Shown here: positions 49,256 to 58,984 of the stretch, piece by piece
Layout of the letters: the number at the start of each line of letters is the position of its first letter
Position numbering within the stretch: the first letter of the stretch is position 1
From: Olleya sp. Hel_I_94
GTDB taxonomy: Bacteria > Bacteroidota > Bacteroidia > Flavobacteriales > Flavobacteriaceae
NCBI RefSeq assembly: GCF_007827365.1
Contig: NZ_VISI01000002.1
Span: 2,857,001 to 2,921,000, forward strand
DNA length: 64,000 nucleotides
Direction of reading: 5' to 3'
Translations under genes and position numbers: made by a program
The notes under the pieces: generated by a model
Database searches by the model: none
What the model saw: the letters and a program-made list of their open reading frames with translations, nothing else
What the model was told of the DNA's origin: nothing

Positions 49256-50326
49256 TTAAAACTCTAGATTTACCATACTATCTACTGCTTTTTGTTTTTC
49301 TTCATCAATTACTTTTGCATAGACAAGAGTGCTTTTAATATCCTTATGCCCCATTAATTTAGAAATTGTAAAGACGTTTACACCTGATGTTACTAATAGA
49401 GTAGCAAAAGTATGTCTAGCACAATGGAAATGTACTTTTTTATTTATACCAGCTAATTTAATAAGTTTTTTAACTGTTCTGTTCATTGAACTAATATGTT
49501 CAGAAAGTTTAAATACAAAATCTTCATTATGTTTCTGTTTTTCTAATATGTTTTTTGCATTATTATTTAATGGTATATATACTGCGTTTTTTGTTTTATT
49601 CTGCATTAGTTGAATTCTGTTATCCTTAATGTTGGACCATTTTAAATCTTTAATATCTGATGCCCTTAATCCACTATAACAACTGAAAAGAAAAGCATTT
49701 TTTGCTTCATTATCCCAAAATTCTGTATTGATTATTATTTGAATTTCTTCTTTTGTTAAAAATACAATTTCTGTTTCTTCCTTTTTTGGTCTATTGATAT
49801 ATCTAATTGGATTGTCTACGATAATTTTTTCTTTGATAGCATGATTAAGAGTTGCGTTTACTTTATTAATATAAGTAACAATTGAGTTATTAGCTAATCC
49901 TTGATTTTTAAGATATTCAATAAAGTTTTCTACCCAAGTAGAAGAGATATTCTCGAAACTTATTTTTTTACCTTGAAAAGTAATTAAATGTTTTAGAGTA
50001 TTATCCCAAGCAGTTTTTGTTTTCTCTTCTTTTTTATTTCCTAATTTCTCGAAGTAGAGTATGAAATTAGCTTTTTGAAGCTGTCTTGATACTAAACCAT
50101 TCTTTGCATTACCTAGTTCAATTTCTAATTTAGCCCTGATATTTTCAACTAATCTATCTTTTTGTTTCCTTATTTCTTTGGAATCAGTGGGATTAAAAGT
50201 CACTTCTTTTATTGTTTCTCTAACTCTCTTTCCGTTTAAATTGTAATCTAATTGTTTTTTATACGGTCTGTTTTTCTTTGAAAGATTAGTTTTGCCTAAA
50301 TACTTTGTTCTTAGATTAACTGACAT
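49256..50326 (-). CDS. Tyrosine-type site-specific integrase
   Basis: 356 residues. An arm-binding N-terminal segment (about 1-45) is followed by a SAM-like core-binding domain (about 85-180) and a catalytic domain with Arg221 (YSGLRASDIKDLKW), His301 and Arg304 (HCARHTFATLL), His327 and the nucleophile Tyr336 (STLVYAKV). All catalytic residues are intact. It is the island gene nearest to lysS (184 bp from its stop), as expected for an integrase beside its attachment site. Confidence 0.93.
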   Translation of the reverse strand: MSVNLRTKYLGKTNLSKKNRPYKKQLDYNLNGKRVRETIKEVTFNPTDSKEIRKQKDRLVENIRAKLEIELGNAKNGLVSRQLQKANFILYFEKLGNKKEEKTKTAWDNTLKHLITFQGKKISFENISSTWVENFIEYLKNQGLANNSIVTYINKVNATLNHAIKEKIIVDNPIRYINRPKKEETEIVFLTKEEIQIIINTEFWDNEAKNAFLFSCYSGLRASDIKDLKWSNIKDNRIQLMQNKTKNAVYIPLNNNAKNILEKQKHNEDFVFKLSEHISSMNRTVKKLIKLAGINKKVHFHCARHTFATLLVTSGVNVFTISKLMGHKDIKSTLVYAKVIDEEKQKAVDSMVNLEF

Positions 50327-50427
50327 ACTTATTATTTGTTTTGTTTACTAAATTTAAAAGATAATTTCTACTCAAGTGACAGATATGTGACACTATTTTG
50401 AGACAATCTGCTATTATTTACAACAAA

Positions 50428-50453
50428 AATAGGTTGCCAAGTGGCAACCTATT
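50428..50453 (-). terminator. Terminator of lysS
   Basis: AATAGGTTGCC pairs with GGCAACCTATT around a 4-nt loop and is followed by TTTTTG on the minus strand. Confidence 0.8.
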
Positions 50454-50510
50454 ATAAGTATTTAGTAAGTACTAAGTTCTGATTTTATGTAATCGACTTA
50501 AATAATATAG

Positions 50511-52208
50511 TTATTCAAACCAAACTTCAAATGTTCCTTCAGGTAATTTATTAACACTGACTAAACCATGTTTACCAAGCTCCTTCATTGACTTATCCCA
50601 TTTTTTATTACTTAAACCAACTTGTTCTTTTAACCATTTCAAGTCAACTTTGTTATATTCTTTTACAATTTTTAAAATTGACTTCGCTTCATCACTAATC
50701 GCTAATGCTTTTTTCTCTGGTCGCATTTGTGGAAAAAACAGGACTTCTTGTATTGATTTATTATTGGTTAAAAACATAATTAATCTATCCATACCAATTC
50801 CCATTCCTGATGTTGGAGGCATTCCGTACTCTAATGCACGTAAAAAGTCTTCATCTATAAACTCGGTAGCTTCGTCATCTCCTTTTTGAGCTAATTTTAA
50901 TTGGTGCTCAAAACGCTCGCGTTGGTCAATTGGATCATTTAGCTCTGAATATGCATTTGCTATTTCTTTACCACAAACCATTAACTCAAAACGTTCTGTT
51001 AATTCTGGATTATCTCTATGCTCTTTACATAAAGGACTCATTTCTTTTGGATAGTCTGTAATAAAGGTTGGTTGTATGTAGTTACCTTCACATTTTTCTC
51101 CAAAAATTTCGTCTATTAATTTACCTTTACCCATGGTTGCATCTACGCTAATACCCATGTCTTTGGCAGCAGTACGTATTTGATCTTCTGTTTTACCATT
51201 AATATCAAAACCTGTAAAGTGTTTAATAGAATCTGCCATAGTGACTCTAGCATAAGGCGCTTTAAAATCTATTTTATGTTCACCAAATGTAGCTTCAGAT
51301 GTTCCGTTTACAGCTATTGCGCAATGCTCTAGTAATTGTTCGCAAAAATCCATCATCCAATTGTAGTCTTTATAAGCTACATAAATTTCCATTGCTGTAA
51401 ATTCTGGATTATGTGTACGATCCATTCCTTCGTTACGGAAATTTTTTGAAAACTCATAAACCCCTTCAAAACCACCTACGATAAGTCGTTTTAAATACAG
51501 CTCGTTAGCAATACGCATATATAATGGTATGTCTAAACTGTTATGGTGTGTAATAAAAGGACGTGCAGCAGCACCACCTGGAATAGGTTGTAATATTGGT
51601 GTTTCTACTTCAAAATATCCAGACGAATTAAAGAAGTCACGCATCGCGTTAAATAACTTAGTACGTTTTACAAAAACTTCTTTTACTTTAGGGTTTACAA
51701 CTAAGTCCGCGTAACGTTGTCTATAACGTTGTTCGGGATCTGTAAAAGCATCAAATGTATTACCTTCGGCATCTGTTTTAGGCAGCGGTAAGGGTTTTAA
51801 AGCTTTACTTAAAACTGTAAAGTTTTTAACCATTACTGTTTTTTCGCCAACTTTAGTGGTAAAAAGCTCACCTTCTACACCAATAAAATCTCCAATATCT
51901 AAAAGTTTTTTATAAACAGTGTTGTATTTTGTTTTGTCCTCACCTGTACAGATTTCGTCTCTGTTAAAATAAACCTGAATACGACCTTCACTATCTTGCA
52001 GCTCTGCAAAACTAGCATTACCTTGAATACGTCTAGACATCAAACGACCTGCAATAACAACCTGTTTGCCTTCCTTAAATTCCTGTTTTATTTGTTTAGA
52101 ATTGTTAGAAACAGGATATAAATCTGCTGGATAAGGGTTGATACCTAACTCGCGTAATTTTGCAAGTTTTTCTCTACGTACGAGCTCTAGCTCAGATAAT
52201 TGTGACAT
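50511..52208 (-). CDS. lysS: Lysyl-tRNA synthetase, class II, with C-terminal winged-helix-like extension
   Basis: 565 residues. An OB-fold anticodon-binding domain (about 55-160) precedes the class II catalytic core: motif 2 region [20 protein letters not shown], motif 3 [13 protein letters not shown]. After [11 protein letters not shown] about 65 further residues ([20 protein letters not shown] ... [18 protein letters not shown]) form a winged-helix-like extension absent from E. coli LysRS but usual in this phylum, as far as I recall. A second copy of this tail is encoded at 41007-41285. Part of the 3' end may have been supplied by the integrated island. It charges tRNA-Lys. Confidence 0.96.
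   Translation of the reverse strand: MSQLSELELVRREKLAKLRELGINPYPADLYPVSNNSKQIKQEFKEGKQVVIAGRLMSRRIQGNASFAELQDSEGRIQVYFNRDEICTGEDKTKYNTVYKKLLDIGDFIGVEGELFTTKVGEKTVMVKNFTVLSKALKPLPLPKTDAEGNTFDAFTDPEQRYRQRYADLVVNPKVKEVFVKRTKLFNAMRDFFNSSGYFEVETPILQPIPGGAAARPFITHHNSLDIPLYMRIANELYLKRLIVGGFEGVYEFSKNFRNEGMDRTHNPEFTAMEIYVAYKDYNWMMDFCEQLLEHCAIAVNGTSEATFGEHKIDFKAPYARVTMADSIKHFTGFDINGKTEDQIRTAAKDMGISVDATMGKGKLIDEIFGEKCEGNYIQPTFITDYPKEMSPLCKEHRDNPELTERFELMVCGKEIANAYSELNDPIDQRERFEHQLKLAQKGDDEATEFIDEDFLRALEYGMPPTSGMGIGMDRLIMFLTNNKSIQEVLFFPQMRPEKKALAISDEAKSILKIVKEYNKVDLKWLKEQVGLSNKKWDKSMKELGKHGLVSVNKLPEGTFEVWFE
50724..50735 (-). other. Candidate right attachment core of the island (inside lysS)
   Basis: The 12-bp string CATTTGTGGAAA is identical to 41217-41228. 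Homology between lysS and the tail copy begins about here and runs to both stop codons. The 9.5-kb segment between the two copies holds the integrase and cargo. The exact crossover cannot be fixed from one genome. Confidence 0.35.
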
Positions 52209-52234
52209 AGTATTATTGTAATAAATTTAAGACG

Positions 52235-52242
52235 CAAATATA
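52235..52242 (-). promoter_or_regulatory. -7 promoter box of lysS
   Basis: TATATTTG on the minus strand is an exact TAnnTTTG match, 26 bp upstream of the lysS ATG. Confidence 0.5.
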
Positions 52243-52340
52243 AGGATTTGATTTGCGGTTTTGATATTAAATTTAAGAAATTACGGTTTGTTAAATACTG
52301 CCAAATCTTTTCTTTTATAGGGAATAGGCAAGATAAATTG

Positions 52341-52348
52341 TATCTTTG
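52341..52348 (+). promoter_or_regulatory. -7 promoter box of lipB
   Basis: TATCTTTG is an exact TAnnTTTG match, 17 bp upstream of the lipB ATG. Confidence 0.5.
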
Positions 52349-52365
52349 TAACATTAAACTTTACC

Positions 52366-53064
52366 ATGAATAAGAACGTACAAATACAAGATTTAGGTAC
52401 TAAAGACTTTAAAGAGACTTGGGATTATCAAGAAGTATTATTTAAAGGTATTTTAGATACAAAAATTAAAAATAGAAGGGAAGCTGCTGGTCTAGAAACT
52501 AATAACTACCTTTTATTTGTGGAGCATCCACACGTTTATACTTTAGGTAAAAGTGGTGATATGTCTAATTTATTGTTAAACGAAGACCAATTAAAAGAGA
52601 AAGGTGCATCGTTTTATAAAATTAATAGAGGAGGAGATATTACGTACCATGGTCCTGGACAATTAGTTGGTTATCCTATTCTGGATTTAGATAATTTTTT
52701 TACAGACATCCATAAATATTTACGTTTTTTAGAAGAAGTTATTATTTTAACTTTAGATGAATATGGTTTAAAAGCAACACGTAGTGAAGGAGAAACAGGT
52801 GTTTGGCTAGATGTAGGAACCCCTTTTGCGCGTAAAATTTGTGCAATGGGAGTTAGAGCTAGTCGTTGGGTTACAATGCATGGTTTTGCACTTAATGTCA
52901 ATGCTAATTTAGGTTACTTTGATAATATTATTCCATGCGGAATTAAAGGTAAAGCAGTAACTTCCATGCAAGTAGAATTAGGTGTTAAGTCTGTGGATGA
53001 AGCAGAAGTGAAATCTAAAATATTAAAGCATTTTAGCGCTATGTTTGAAGCTAACTTTATATAA
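52366..53064 (+). CDS. lipB: Octanoyl-[ACP]:protein N-octanoyltransferase
   Basis: 232 residues, normal length. It transfers octanoate from acyl carrier protein to lipoyl domains, the first step of lipoate assembly. The catalytic Lys157 lies in [10 protein letters not shown] and Cys191 in NIIPCGI. The [21 protein letters not shown] motif with its conserved His is intact. It is monocistronic and divergent from lysS; its stop is 2 bp from that of the convergent secreted-protein gene. Confidence 0.95.
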   Translation: MNKNVQIQDLGTKDFKETWDYQEVLFKGILDTKIKNRREAAGLETNNYLLFVEHPHVYTLGKSGDMSNLLLNEDQLKEKGASFYKINRGGDITYHGPGQLVGYPILDLDNFFTDIHKYLRFLEEVIILTLDEYGLKATRSEGETGVWLDVGTPFARKICAMGVRASRWVTMHGFALNVNANLGYFDNIIPCGIKGKAVTSMQVELGVKSVDEAEVKSKILKHFSAMFEANFI

Positions 53065-53066
53065 AT

Positions 53067-53708
53067 TTAGTCCTTAACATAGTCTAGGTAAGCCTCTGCA
53101 ATCTCTGTTAAACTAAAGTGTTTCCACTCTTTGTTTTGTATGCGTTTTACAAGTGCAGGATAATCTTTAAAATAAATACCCATTGCTTTTTTTACTTGAC
53201 CATTAGTAAACCCTTTACCACTTACTATATAGGCTTTGTCCTCTGTTGGACGTTGGTATAAAAAGTAAACAAATTCCCAAATAGAGTGTGCTCCAGTTAT
53301 GGATTTCATGATTCCTTTTTTATCCAACTTATAGCGTTGTGCAAGCGAGTAACCTTTAATAGCATCATTGGCATATATAAGTAACATCCAATGTTTATTC
53401 TTTTTTTCTGAAACTATTTCTTTTCCAAAAGATTTAAATAAGTGCACAACATTATTTCTGACAAATAAAAATTTGTTTCCGTTTTTGGCAGTATATAAAA
53501 TTTGAGAAATACTGTCTTCGTCAATTTTTAAAACTTTAGCTTTTGCACTAGATTTATATTCTACTTTACCATCCAACATTTTATTAGAAGGTAGTCTAGC
53601 TAAGCCATCTTTAACGGTTCCATTTGTCATTAGTATTTTGGCAGTGTGATATTGTGCGTTAGCAATAAATGAACTTAAAATAAAGGCTAGGTATAAAAGG
53701 GATTTCAT
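53067..53708 (-). CDS. Secreted protein of unknown function
   Basis: 213 residues with signal peptide LLYLAFILSSFIANAQ. A beta-rich N-terminal half (TAKILMTNGTVKDGLARLP, ILYTAKNGNKFLFVRNN) precedes a helical C-terminal half (GFTNGQVKKAMGIYFKDYPAL). No family is recognised. It ends 2 bp from lipB with no terminator between. Confidence 0.7.
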   Translation of the reverse strand: MKSLLYLAFILSSFIANAQYHTAKILMTNGTVKDGLARLPSNKMLDGKVEYKSSAKAKVLKIDEDSISQILYTAKNGNKFLFVRNNVVHLFKSFGKEIVSEKKNKHWMLLIYANDAIKGYSLAQRYKLDKKGIMKSITGAHSIWEFVYFLYQRPTEDKAYIVSGKGFTNGQVKKAMGIYFKDYPALVKRIQNKEWKHFSLTEIAEAYLDYVKD

Positions 53709-53786
53709 GTAAAACGGTTAGTTATTGATTATTAGCTTAATTAGCAATCAATTTAGTTAAAAGTATTTACATTTAAAAATGGTCTA

Positions 53787-55244
53787 TCAGTTTTTGATTA
53801 GTATACCATCTTTAAAATAGTGAATTTTAAAATCTTTAAAATGGGTTAATACATCCGGTTTAGATATAAAATAGCGTCGATTTATATTATTAAAAAACAA
53901 GATTTGAGCTTTACCTTGTTTGATATCTTGGGTCATTTTTTGTAAAGTACTATCGTAAGTTTTTGTATTTACAAATGGAAGTTTATGGTTATTTACATTT
54001 TTATAAAAACGCATGATATCGTGTGCATTGGTATAAAGATTTAATGTGTCTTGGGACTTTATGTAGTTAATAGATTGGGAGTTTTTCCATACTTCTGCAC
54101 TATACTGCGTACCGTTTTGATAATGATTGACTCTTAATTTGTAGGTGTTTAAAATATTGGATAGTAATAGTATTATAAAAAGGACTATGGTTATTGGCTG
54201 ATATTGTTTCGGTTTTAGAATTGGGTTTAAAATTAAAACGACTAGTGTTAGTATGATAAAATAAAAGGGAAAGAATATTCTGGTGTTAACAGGCACGTTT
54301 TCATCAAAAAAAGAAATAGAAATTACTATAAATACTGTATAAGAACACATTAAAGTTACCAATAATAAAATGATAGGTGTACAGGATTTAACTTGTACTA
54401 TTATTATTTTTTGTATGGTTTTAAATTTAAAAAAACTAATAACTATGACGCTTAAAATGATTGTTGCTATATAGCCATTATATAAAAACCAGTAAATTAT
54501 TGTTTTGGTTAACGATAATAATCTTCTAAATCTGAAACCAAAAAAATCGATATTTCTTATGGTGTTAGAATTGTTAAAATAGTAACAGTAAATAAGCCAG
54601 AGAATAAATAGACTTAAAGAGGAGATTGTATAAATTAAAACCGCCTTTAATCTTGGTTTAATTTTAGATTTATGGAGTATTAAAATATAAGACCCAAAAC
54701 CACCTATATATCCTAAGCCTGCATATCTAGTTAATAATAACACGCTAGATATTACTCCAGCCCAAATAAGATATTTGTAACTGCTAGTTTTAACCCATTT
54801 AATAAAAAGCAATGTTACTAACAGTAGTAAAACCATAAATAACCCTTCGCTTAAAAAGTAAATAAAGACTAGTGATGAGTAGGAGGTTAAAAGTAAAATA
54901 ACAATAAAAGGAATGACTTTTTTGTCAATTTTTAGTGTTGTTAAAAGGTTGTAAAAAATTAATGAAATTGTAGAAAGGAGTCCTACATTTAATATAAAGG
55001 CGCCTGTAAGTATACTGCAATTAAATAGCTTGGTCGTTAATGCTACTAATAATGGGTAAAGTGGAGGCCAATGCGTAATTAGTATTCCGTTTTCGTCTAC
55101 GATGCCATTACCTAGTAAAATACTTTTTACTATTTGAATATAGGACACAGAGTCTGGCGTGATACCTAATTTATAAGGCCAACTAAAATAAGCGAATAGT
55201 AAGGTGAAGGCAATAGAAATTAAAATGATTAATTTTTTTGTCAT
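53787..55244 (-). CDS. Integral-membrane glycosyltransferase-like protein (GT39/ArnT superfamily)
   Basis: 485 residues from the ATG at 55244; a GTG one codon earlier overlaps the upstream stop. About 11 hydrophobic helices are followed by a soluble C-terminal part. The first periplasmic loop has GITPDSVSYIQIVKSIL, with an Asp in the place of the catalytic Asp of the PMT/ArnT superfamily, and HWPPLYPLLVAL. It probably uses a polyprenyl-phosphate sugar. Its donor may be made by the GT2 gene directly upstream, which is DPM1-like. Start and stop overlap the GT2 gene (translational coupling). Confidence 0.75.
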   Translation of the reverse strand: MTKKLIILISIAFTLLFAYFSWPYKLGITPDSVSYIQIVKSILLGNGIVDENGILITHWPPLYPLLVALTTKLFNCSILTGAFILNVGLLSTISLIFYNLLTTLKIDKKVIPFIVILLLTSYSSLVFIYFLSEGLFMVLLLLVTLLFIKWVKTSSYKYLIWAGVISSVLLLTRYAGLGYIGGFGSYILILHKSKIKPRLKAVLIYTISSLSLFILWLIYCYYFNNSNTIRNIDFFGFRFRRLLSLTKTIIYWFLYNGYIATIILSVIVISFFKFKTIQKIIIVQVKSCTPIILLLVTLMCSYTVFIVISISFFDENVPVNTRIFFPFYFIILTLVVLILNPILKPKQYQPITIVLFIILLLSNILNTYKLRVNHYQNGTQYSAEVWKNSQSINYIKSQDTLNLYTNAHDIMRFYKNVNNHKLPFVNTKTYDSTLQKMTQDIKQGKAQILFFNNINRRYFISKPDVLTHFKDFKIHYFKDGILIKN

Positions 55245-55246
55245 CA

Positions 55247-55972
55247 CTATTTACCTTTTAATAGCCCATATTTAGTAATACAATATAAGGCTCTAAAACC
55301 GTCTTTCCATGATATTTTTTTACCTTCCAGATAGGTTCTTCCATAATATGAAATACCGACTTCGTAAATACGTATGTAAGGTATCCTAGAAATTTTAGCA
55401 GTTACTTCGGGTTCAAAACCAAAGCGTTTTTCTTTGAGGTTAACAGATTTAATGATTTCGCTTTTAAACATTTTATAGCAAGTCTCCATGTCTGTAAGGT
55501 TTAAATTGGTTACTGCATTAGAGAAAAAAGTTAAAAACTTATTTCCTATAGTATGCCAAAAAAACAATACACGATGTGGATTACTACCCATAAATCTTGA
55601 ACCATACACGACGTCCGCAAATCCGTCTGTGATTGGTTTTAATAGGACGTTATACTCGTTTGGGTCATATTCTAAATCTGCGTCTTGGATTATAACATAA
55701 TCTCCAGTTGCTTGTTTAATGCCTTCATGGAGTGCTGCACCTTTACCTAGATTTACTTCTTGCTTAAAAAACTTAATATCTAAATTAGGATTATTAGCAA
55801 TAAAAGTTTCAATGGTTTTTTTTGTTTGATCTGTAGAGCAATCGTCAATAATTACAATTTGCTTTTTTATACCAAATAGTAATGTTACACTATTAATCTT
55901 GTCCAGTATTAGTGTGATAGTGCTTTCTTCATTATAAGCAGGAATTATAATGGACAAGGTTTTAATAGACAT
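55247..55972 (-). CDS. Family 2 glycosyltransferase (polyprenyl-phosphate glycosyltransferase-like)
   Basis: 241 residues. GT-A fold: [55 protein letters not shown] (metal-binding DAD) and VVYGSRFMG. The sequence is closest in kind to dolichol/polyprenyl-phosphate mannosyl- or glucosyltransferases. It lacks C-terminal transmembrane helices. It precedes and is coupled to a GT39-like membrane enzyme, giving a donor-synthesis plus transfer pair. Confidence 0.88.
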   Translation of the reverse strand: MSIKTLSIIIPAYNEESTITLILDKINSVTLLFGIKKQIVIIDDCSTDQTKKTIETFIANNPNLDIKFFKQEVNLGKGAALHEGIKQATGDYVIIQDADLEYDPNEYNVLLKPITDGFADVVYGSRFMGSNPHRVLFFWHTIGNKFLTFFSNAVTNLNLTDMETCYKMFKSEIIKSVNLKEKRFGFEPEVTAKISRIPYIRIYEVGISYYGRTYLEGKKISWKDGFRALYCITKYGLLKGK

Positions 55973-55989
55973 GTTTATAGCGTTTGGTT

Positions 55990-57039
55990 TTAGGCTTCGA
56001 CGTTAAAAAACACTTTGTAATAATGCATTTTTTTCTCTTCGTCATAACCACGTTCAAGGTATTCTGCACTTGCATCAGGAGCGTCTATGTCTAATTTAAT
56101 TTGGATGTTTGTATCCAATTTAATTTCGGTTTTAATTTTTTTCTTTTCTTTATTTAAAACTTTTTCTGAGACATCAAATTGATTTCTGATTAACACATTC
56201 TGTTCTGATTCAAAATCTTTTTTATAGCTTTCAAATAAATCCATGTGTTTGTCTTCCACAAATACTTCGTCTTTAAAACGCTCGACATTTACTATTTCAT
56301 TTTCTTTAAAAAAGTCAATAGTTTTAGCTAAAAAGGTGTTATGCTCTTGGGCTCCATAGGTTGTTTTAATTATTTCTGTCGAAAATTCTTTACAAAGCTC
56401 AAGATAGTTTTGTGTATGACTATTGTAGTCATCTGCATATTTTATGTTTAAAAACTTATCTATCCAATACGCAGCATCATAATTATTGTTGTCTACGGTT
56501 AACACAACTTTACCTTCGGCATCTCCTGTATTTAAAATTAAACAACCCTTATCTACTTTTTTAGCATTGATCCCCTTTTGGACTAATACATCGTAACTGT
56601 TATCTTCTAAATAGGTTTGAAAAAAGTTGGTTTTGTTTTCTATTTTAAAAATTCCAATAGCATCCACAACCATTTCATTATGCTCAATACCATCAAAATA
56701 GGCAACAATTACGTCTCCAGTTTTAATTTGTGCAGAGGTTGATTGCTCATATAAATGTTTAACTACATTTTTGGAGACGTCCACAAAAGTTTCGTCATCT
56801 GCAAAAATTTCTTTAGTGTAAGCATTAATTTCATTTAGCTCGATATTGGCATGATGATTAAATCTGTGACTTTGGACTAAGCTTGTAAATGGTCTTAGTA
56901 AAAAAGGAACCATTAACTCATAACTGGCTTCATCAAAAATAAGTTCTTTTTCAGAAAAGGCATTTTTTGTATCGTTATGTTTGTTTCCTACTTTGTGAAT
57001 AATACACTTTAAAATAGAGGCTTTGTTACGATTAATCAT
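55990..57039 (-). CDS. Nucleoid-associated protein, YejK/NdpA (NA37) family
   Basis: 349 residues, cytosolic. It matches the NA37 family: N-terminal [12 protein letters not shown], middle [53 protein letters not shown] and [25 protein letters not shown]. Family members bind the nucleoid. A protective role against conjugative or phage functions has been suggested for some; nothing here decides that. It lies 17 bp upstream of the GT2 gene. Confidence 0.85.
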   Translation of the reverse strand: MINRNKASILKCIIHKVGNKHNDTKNAFSEKELIFDEASYELMVPFLLRPFTSLVQSHRFNHHANIELNEINAYTKEIFADDETFVDVSKNVVKHLYEQSTSAQIKTGDVIVAYFDGIEHNEMVVDAIGIFKIENKTNFFQTYLEDNSYDVLVQKGINAKKVDKGCLILNTGDAEGKVVLTVDNNNYDAAYWIDKFLNIKYADDYNSHTQNYLELCKEFSTEIIKTTYGAQEHNTFLAKTIDFFKENEIVNVERFKDEVFVEDKHMDLFESYKKDFESEQNVLIRNQFDVSEKVLNKEKKKIKTEIKLDTNIQIKLDIDAPDASAEYLERGYDEEKKMHYYKVFFNVEA

Positions 57040-57102
57040 TATTAAAAATGGTGTTTGTTTTAAAATACAATGTTACTAAATATAGCCTAAATACAACACA
57101 AA

Positions 57103-57128
57103 AAAACCGAAGACTTTGCTTCGGTTTA
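57103..57128 (-). terminator. Terminator of the collagen-like lipoprotein gene
   Basis: AAACCGAAG pairs with CTTCGGTTT and is followed by an extended T-run on the minus strand. Confidence 0.75.
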
Positions 57129-57149
57129 TTTTGTGATTTGATATTAATA

Positions 57150-57719
57150 TTAGTATTTGATACCATAATAATCACAGACTTCGTAATAGTTGGTAATGTC
57201 AACTCCTGCTTGACTTAGTTGATTATAAGTTTGCTGTTTATTGTTGTTTGCAATTCTAGCGCCAGATGAAGATTTTATAATTATAACTTTTAAAGATGTT
57301 AGGTCTCCTGCAGAAATATTGTAAAATGATCCTGAAGCATCATTATAATCTAGATCGATGCCTTCTAAATAGTGTATTACGTGTACAGAAAAGTTAAATG
57401 CAACACTATCATAAGGACATGGTATTGTAACCCAATAATTAGGACTATCTGTTAAATAGGTAAGTACAACATCATTGTCTAGGACTTCTTGTGTTATTTC
57501 TGGTACTGATATAGAGGTGTAGTTACCTGAAAAAGTGGAAGCATCAATAGTAATTGTTTGCACATTAGCGTTTCCGTCCATACCATCTGCTCCGTTAATT
57601 CCATCAATACCGTCTGCACCAGCAGGACCATCTGCACCATCTTCTGTTGAGCATGAAAAGTTAAAAGCAACTATAATTGCTAATAGGACAAATTTTGATT
57701 TTAATAATAAATGTTTCAT
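57150..57719 (-). CDS. Lipoprotein with short collagen-like segment
   Basis: 189 residues. The lipobox is AFNFSC, followed at once by Asp-rich collagen-like triplets (DGADGPAGADGIDGINGADG). A beta-rich domain of about 135 residues has no recognised family. Such lipoproteins are frequent surface proteins in flavobacteria. Monocistronic with its own terminator. Confidence 0.75.
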   Translation of the reverse strand: MKHLLLKSKFVLLAIIVAFNFSCSTEDGADGPAGADGIDGINGADGMDGNANVQTITIDASTFSGNYTSISVPEITQEVLDNDVVLTYLTDSPNYWVTIPCPYDSVAFNFSVHVIHYLEGIDLDYNDASGSFYNISAGDLTSLKVIIIKSSSGARIANNNKQQTYNQLSQAGVDITNYYEVCDYYGIKY

Positions 57720-57796
57720 TGTGTTTTTGTTTAAATGATTAATAGTTTTTGTTTTCCTATTAATAGATCAAAAATGTAAAGGTTAACATGAGAGAT

Positions 57797-57830
57797 AAAA
57801 AAAAGCCGAAAAAAATATTTTTCGGCTTTT
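57797..57830 (-). terminator. Terminator of the 114-residue protein gene
   Basis: AAAAGCCGAAAAA pairs with TTTTTCGGCTTTT around a short loop, 19 bp after the stop. Confidence 0.75.
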
Positions 57831-57848
57831 AAACTAAATTGACTAATT

Positions 57849-58193
57849 CTAGCTTTCTTCTTCACCAACAGGCTCGTTTGAGGTTTTTATGCTATTCCAT
57901 TCTGGGTGAGTAGAATTTAAGTAAGCATACACTGGTTTTTCATTTCTAACCATATCAACATACATTGGCATGTCTTTAAATGGTAAAAATATGGCTCCAA
58001 CTTTGTTAGCAGGAATATAAGTTGGATCAGGTACAGGACTTGAGTCATGTAAAAAGTACATAATAAATCTGTGGTCTTTGTCATAACAGGTAATGTAACC
58101 TTGGATTTTAATTTTTTTACCATTCCATGTTGCAGAATTTTGATAACCCAAAGCCATTTTGTAAGTGTTAACTGTAAATTGTTTTGTTGCCAT
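57849..58193 (-). CDS. Small cytosolic protein of unknown function
   Basis: 114 residues, no signal peptide. A predicted small beta fold contains WNGKKIKIQGYITCYDKDHRFIM in part and VGAIFLPFKDMPMYVDM. It ends acidic (EPVGEEES). No family is recognised. It stands alone between two terminators. Confidence 0.6.
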   Translation of the reverse strand: MATKQFTVNTYKMALGYQNSATWNGKKIKIQGYITCYDKDHRFIMYFLHDSSPVPDPTYIPANKVGAIFLPFKDMPMYVDMVRNEKPVYAYLNSTHPEWNSIKTSNEPVGEEES

Positions 58194-58263
58194 AATTAAA
58201 TATGTTTTAAGATTAATAACACTTATTAATGGTATTAGTAAGTAAAGGTTAACACATAGAATA

Positions 58264-58293
58264 AAAAAAACCGAAACATTTGTTTCGGCTTTT
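58264..58293 (-). terminator. Terminator of the outer-membrane protein operon
   Basis: CCGAAACA pairs with TGTTTCGG, flanked by A and T runs. It closely resembles the hairpins at 57103 and 57797. Confidence 0.7.
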
Positions 58294-58346
58294 AAACTAA
58301 ATTAAATAATGAAAACTCAATCAATCAGTTTTAGGAATATTATCAA

Positions 58347-58958
58347 TTAAAAATAAGCAGACAATCCAATACCCAAAAATATGGATGATAAAGTCTCTTT
58401 GTACTCTGAAGGTGCATCTTCTGGATTTATGTCTTCCCAAGAATAATTTATAGAAGGTTCAATAGCGACATGATCTCCTAAGAAAAAAGAATAGCCAACA
58501 CCAACTCTAAATCCAAAGGATGATGCTTTAGTTTCTAACGTTCCTAGTTCGCTAAAATCACTTTCAGTAGATGTTTTTTGAGAGCCAAAACCAACAACAG
58601 CTTCGGCAAAAATACCATTGTCTAAATAATATCTAGCAAAAGGTAATACTGCAAATCCATTAGTTGTGGTTTCTATATCTCCAAAAAACTCATCTTCTTG
58701 TTTTTCTTTATTGGTAGTTATGGAAAGCTCTAGTCCAATAGCAAGATTATCTGCTATAAAATAACCTGCTTTTGGTGTAATATTAGTTGTAAAAGCAGTG
58801 GCTTTATTATCATTAATTTTTCGGGTTGTATTGTATACTAATATGCTTCCGTTAGTTAAAAATGTCCCTTTGGTTTTGGCTTGAAAAACGTCTTGAGCTT
58901 GGCAGTTTAAGCTTAAAATAATTAATGGTAAAATACTTAGTGTTTTAAAAATGTTCAT
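58347..58958 (-). CDS. Outer-membrane beta-barrel protein
   Basis: 203 residues with signal peptide LSILPLIILSLNCQAQ. Amphipathic strands alternate with short turns, with typical patterns PKAGYFIADNLAIGLELSI, FARYYLDNGIFAEAVVGFGS, FRVGVGYSFFLGDHVAIEPS and a C-terminal Phe (GIGLSAYF). It belongs to the OMP_b-brl type of about eight strands. It is the last gene of a three-gene minus-strand operon (gaps of 22 and 26 bp). Confidence 0.85.
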   Translation of the reverse strand: MNIFKTLSILPLIILSLNCQAQDVFQAKTKGTFLTNGSILVYNTTRKINDNKATAFTTNITPKAGYFIADNLAIGLELSITTNKEKQEDEFFGDIETTTNGFAVLPFARYYLDNGIFAEAVVGFGSQKTSTESDFSELGTLETKASSFGFRVGVGYSFFLGDHVAIEPSINYSWEDINPEDAPSEYKETLSSIFLGIGLSAYF

Positions 58959-58984
58959 TTTATTATTGGTTTATAATTAATAGT

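Noticed and set aside
41334..50420. Near-matching ATCTGCGATTATT (about 41334) and ATCTGCTATTATT (about 50407) as island attachment repeats
   Set aside because: Short, AT-rich and imperfect, so probably chance. The lysS-tail duplication explains the boundaries better.
57535..57738. Plus-strand frame rich in Pro-Ser-Ala opposite the collagen-like lipoprotein
   Set aside because: It is the complement of the Gly-Ala-Asp triplet codons.
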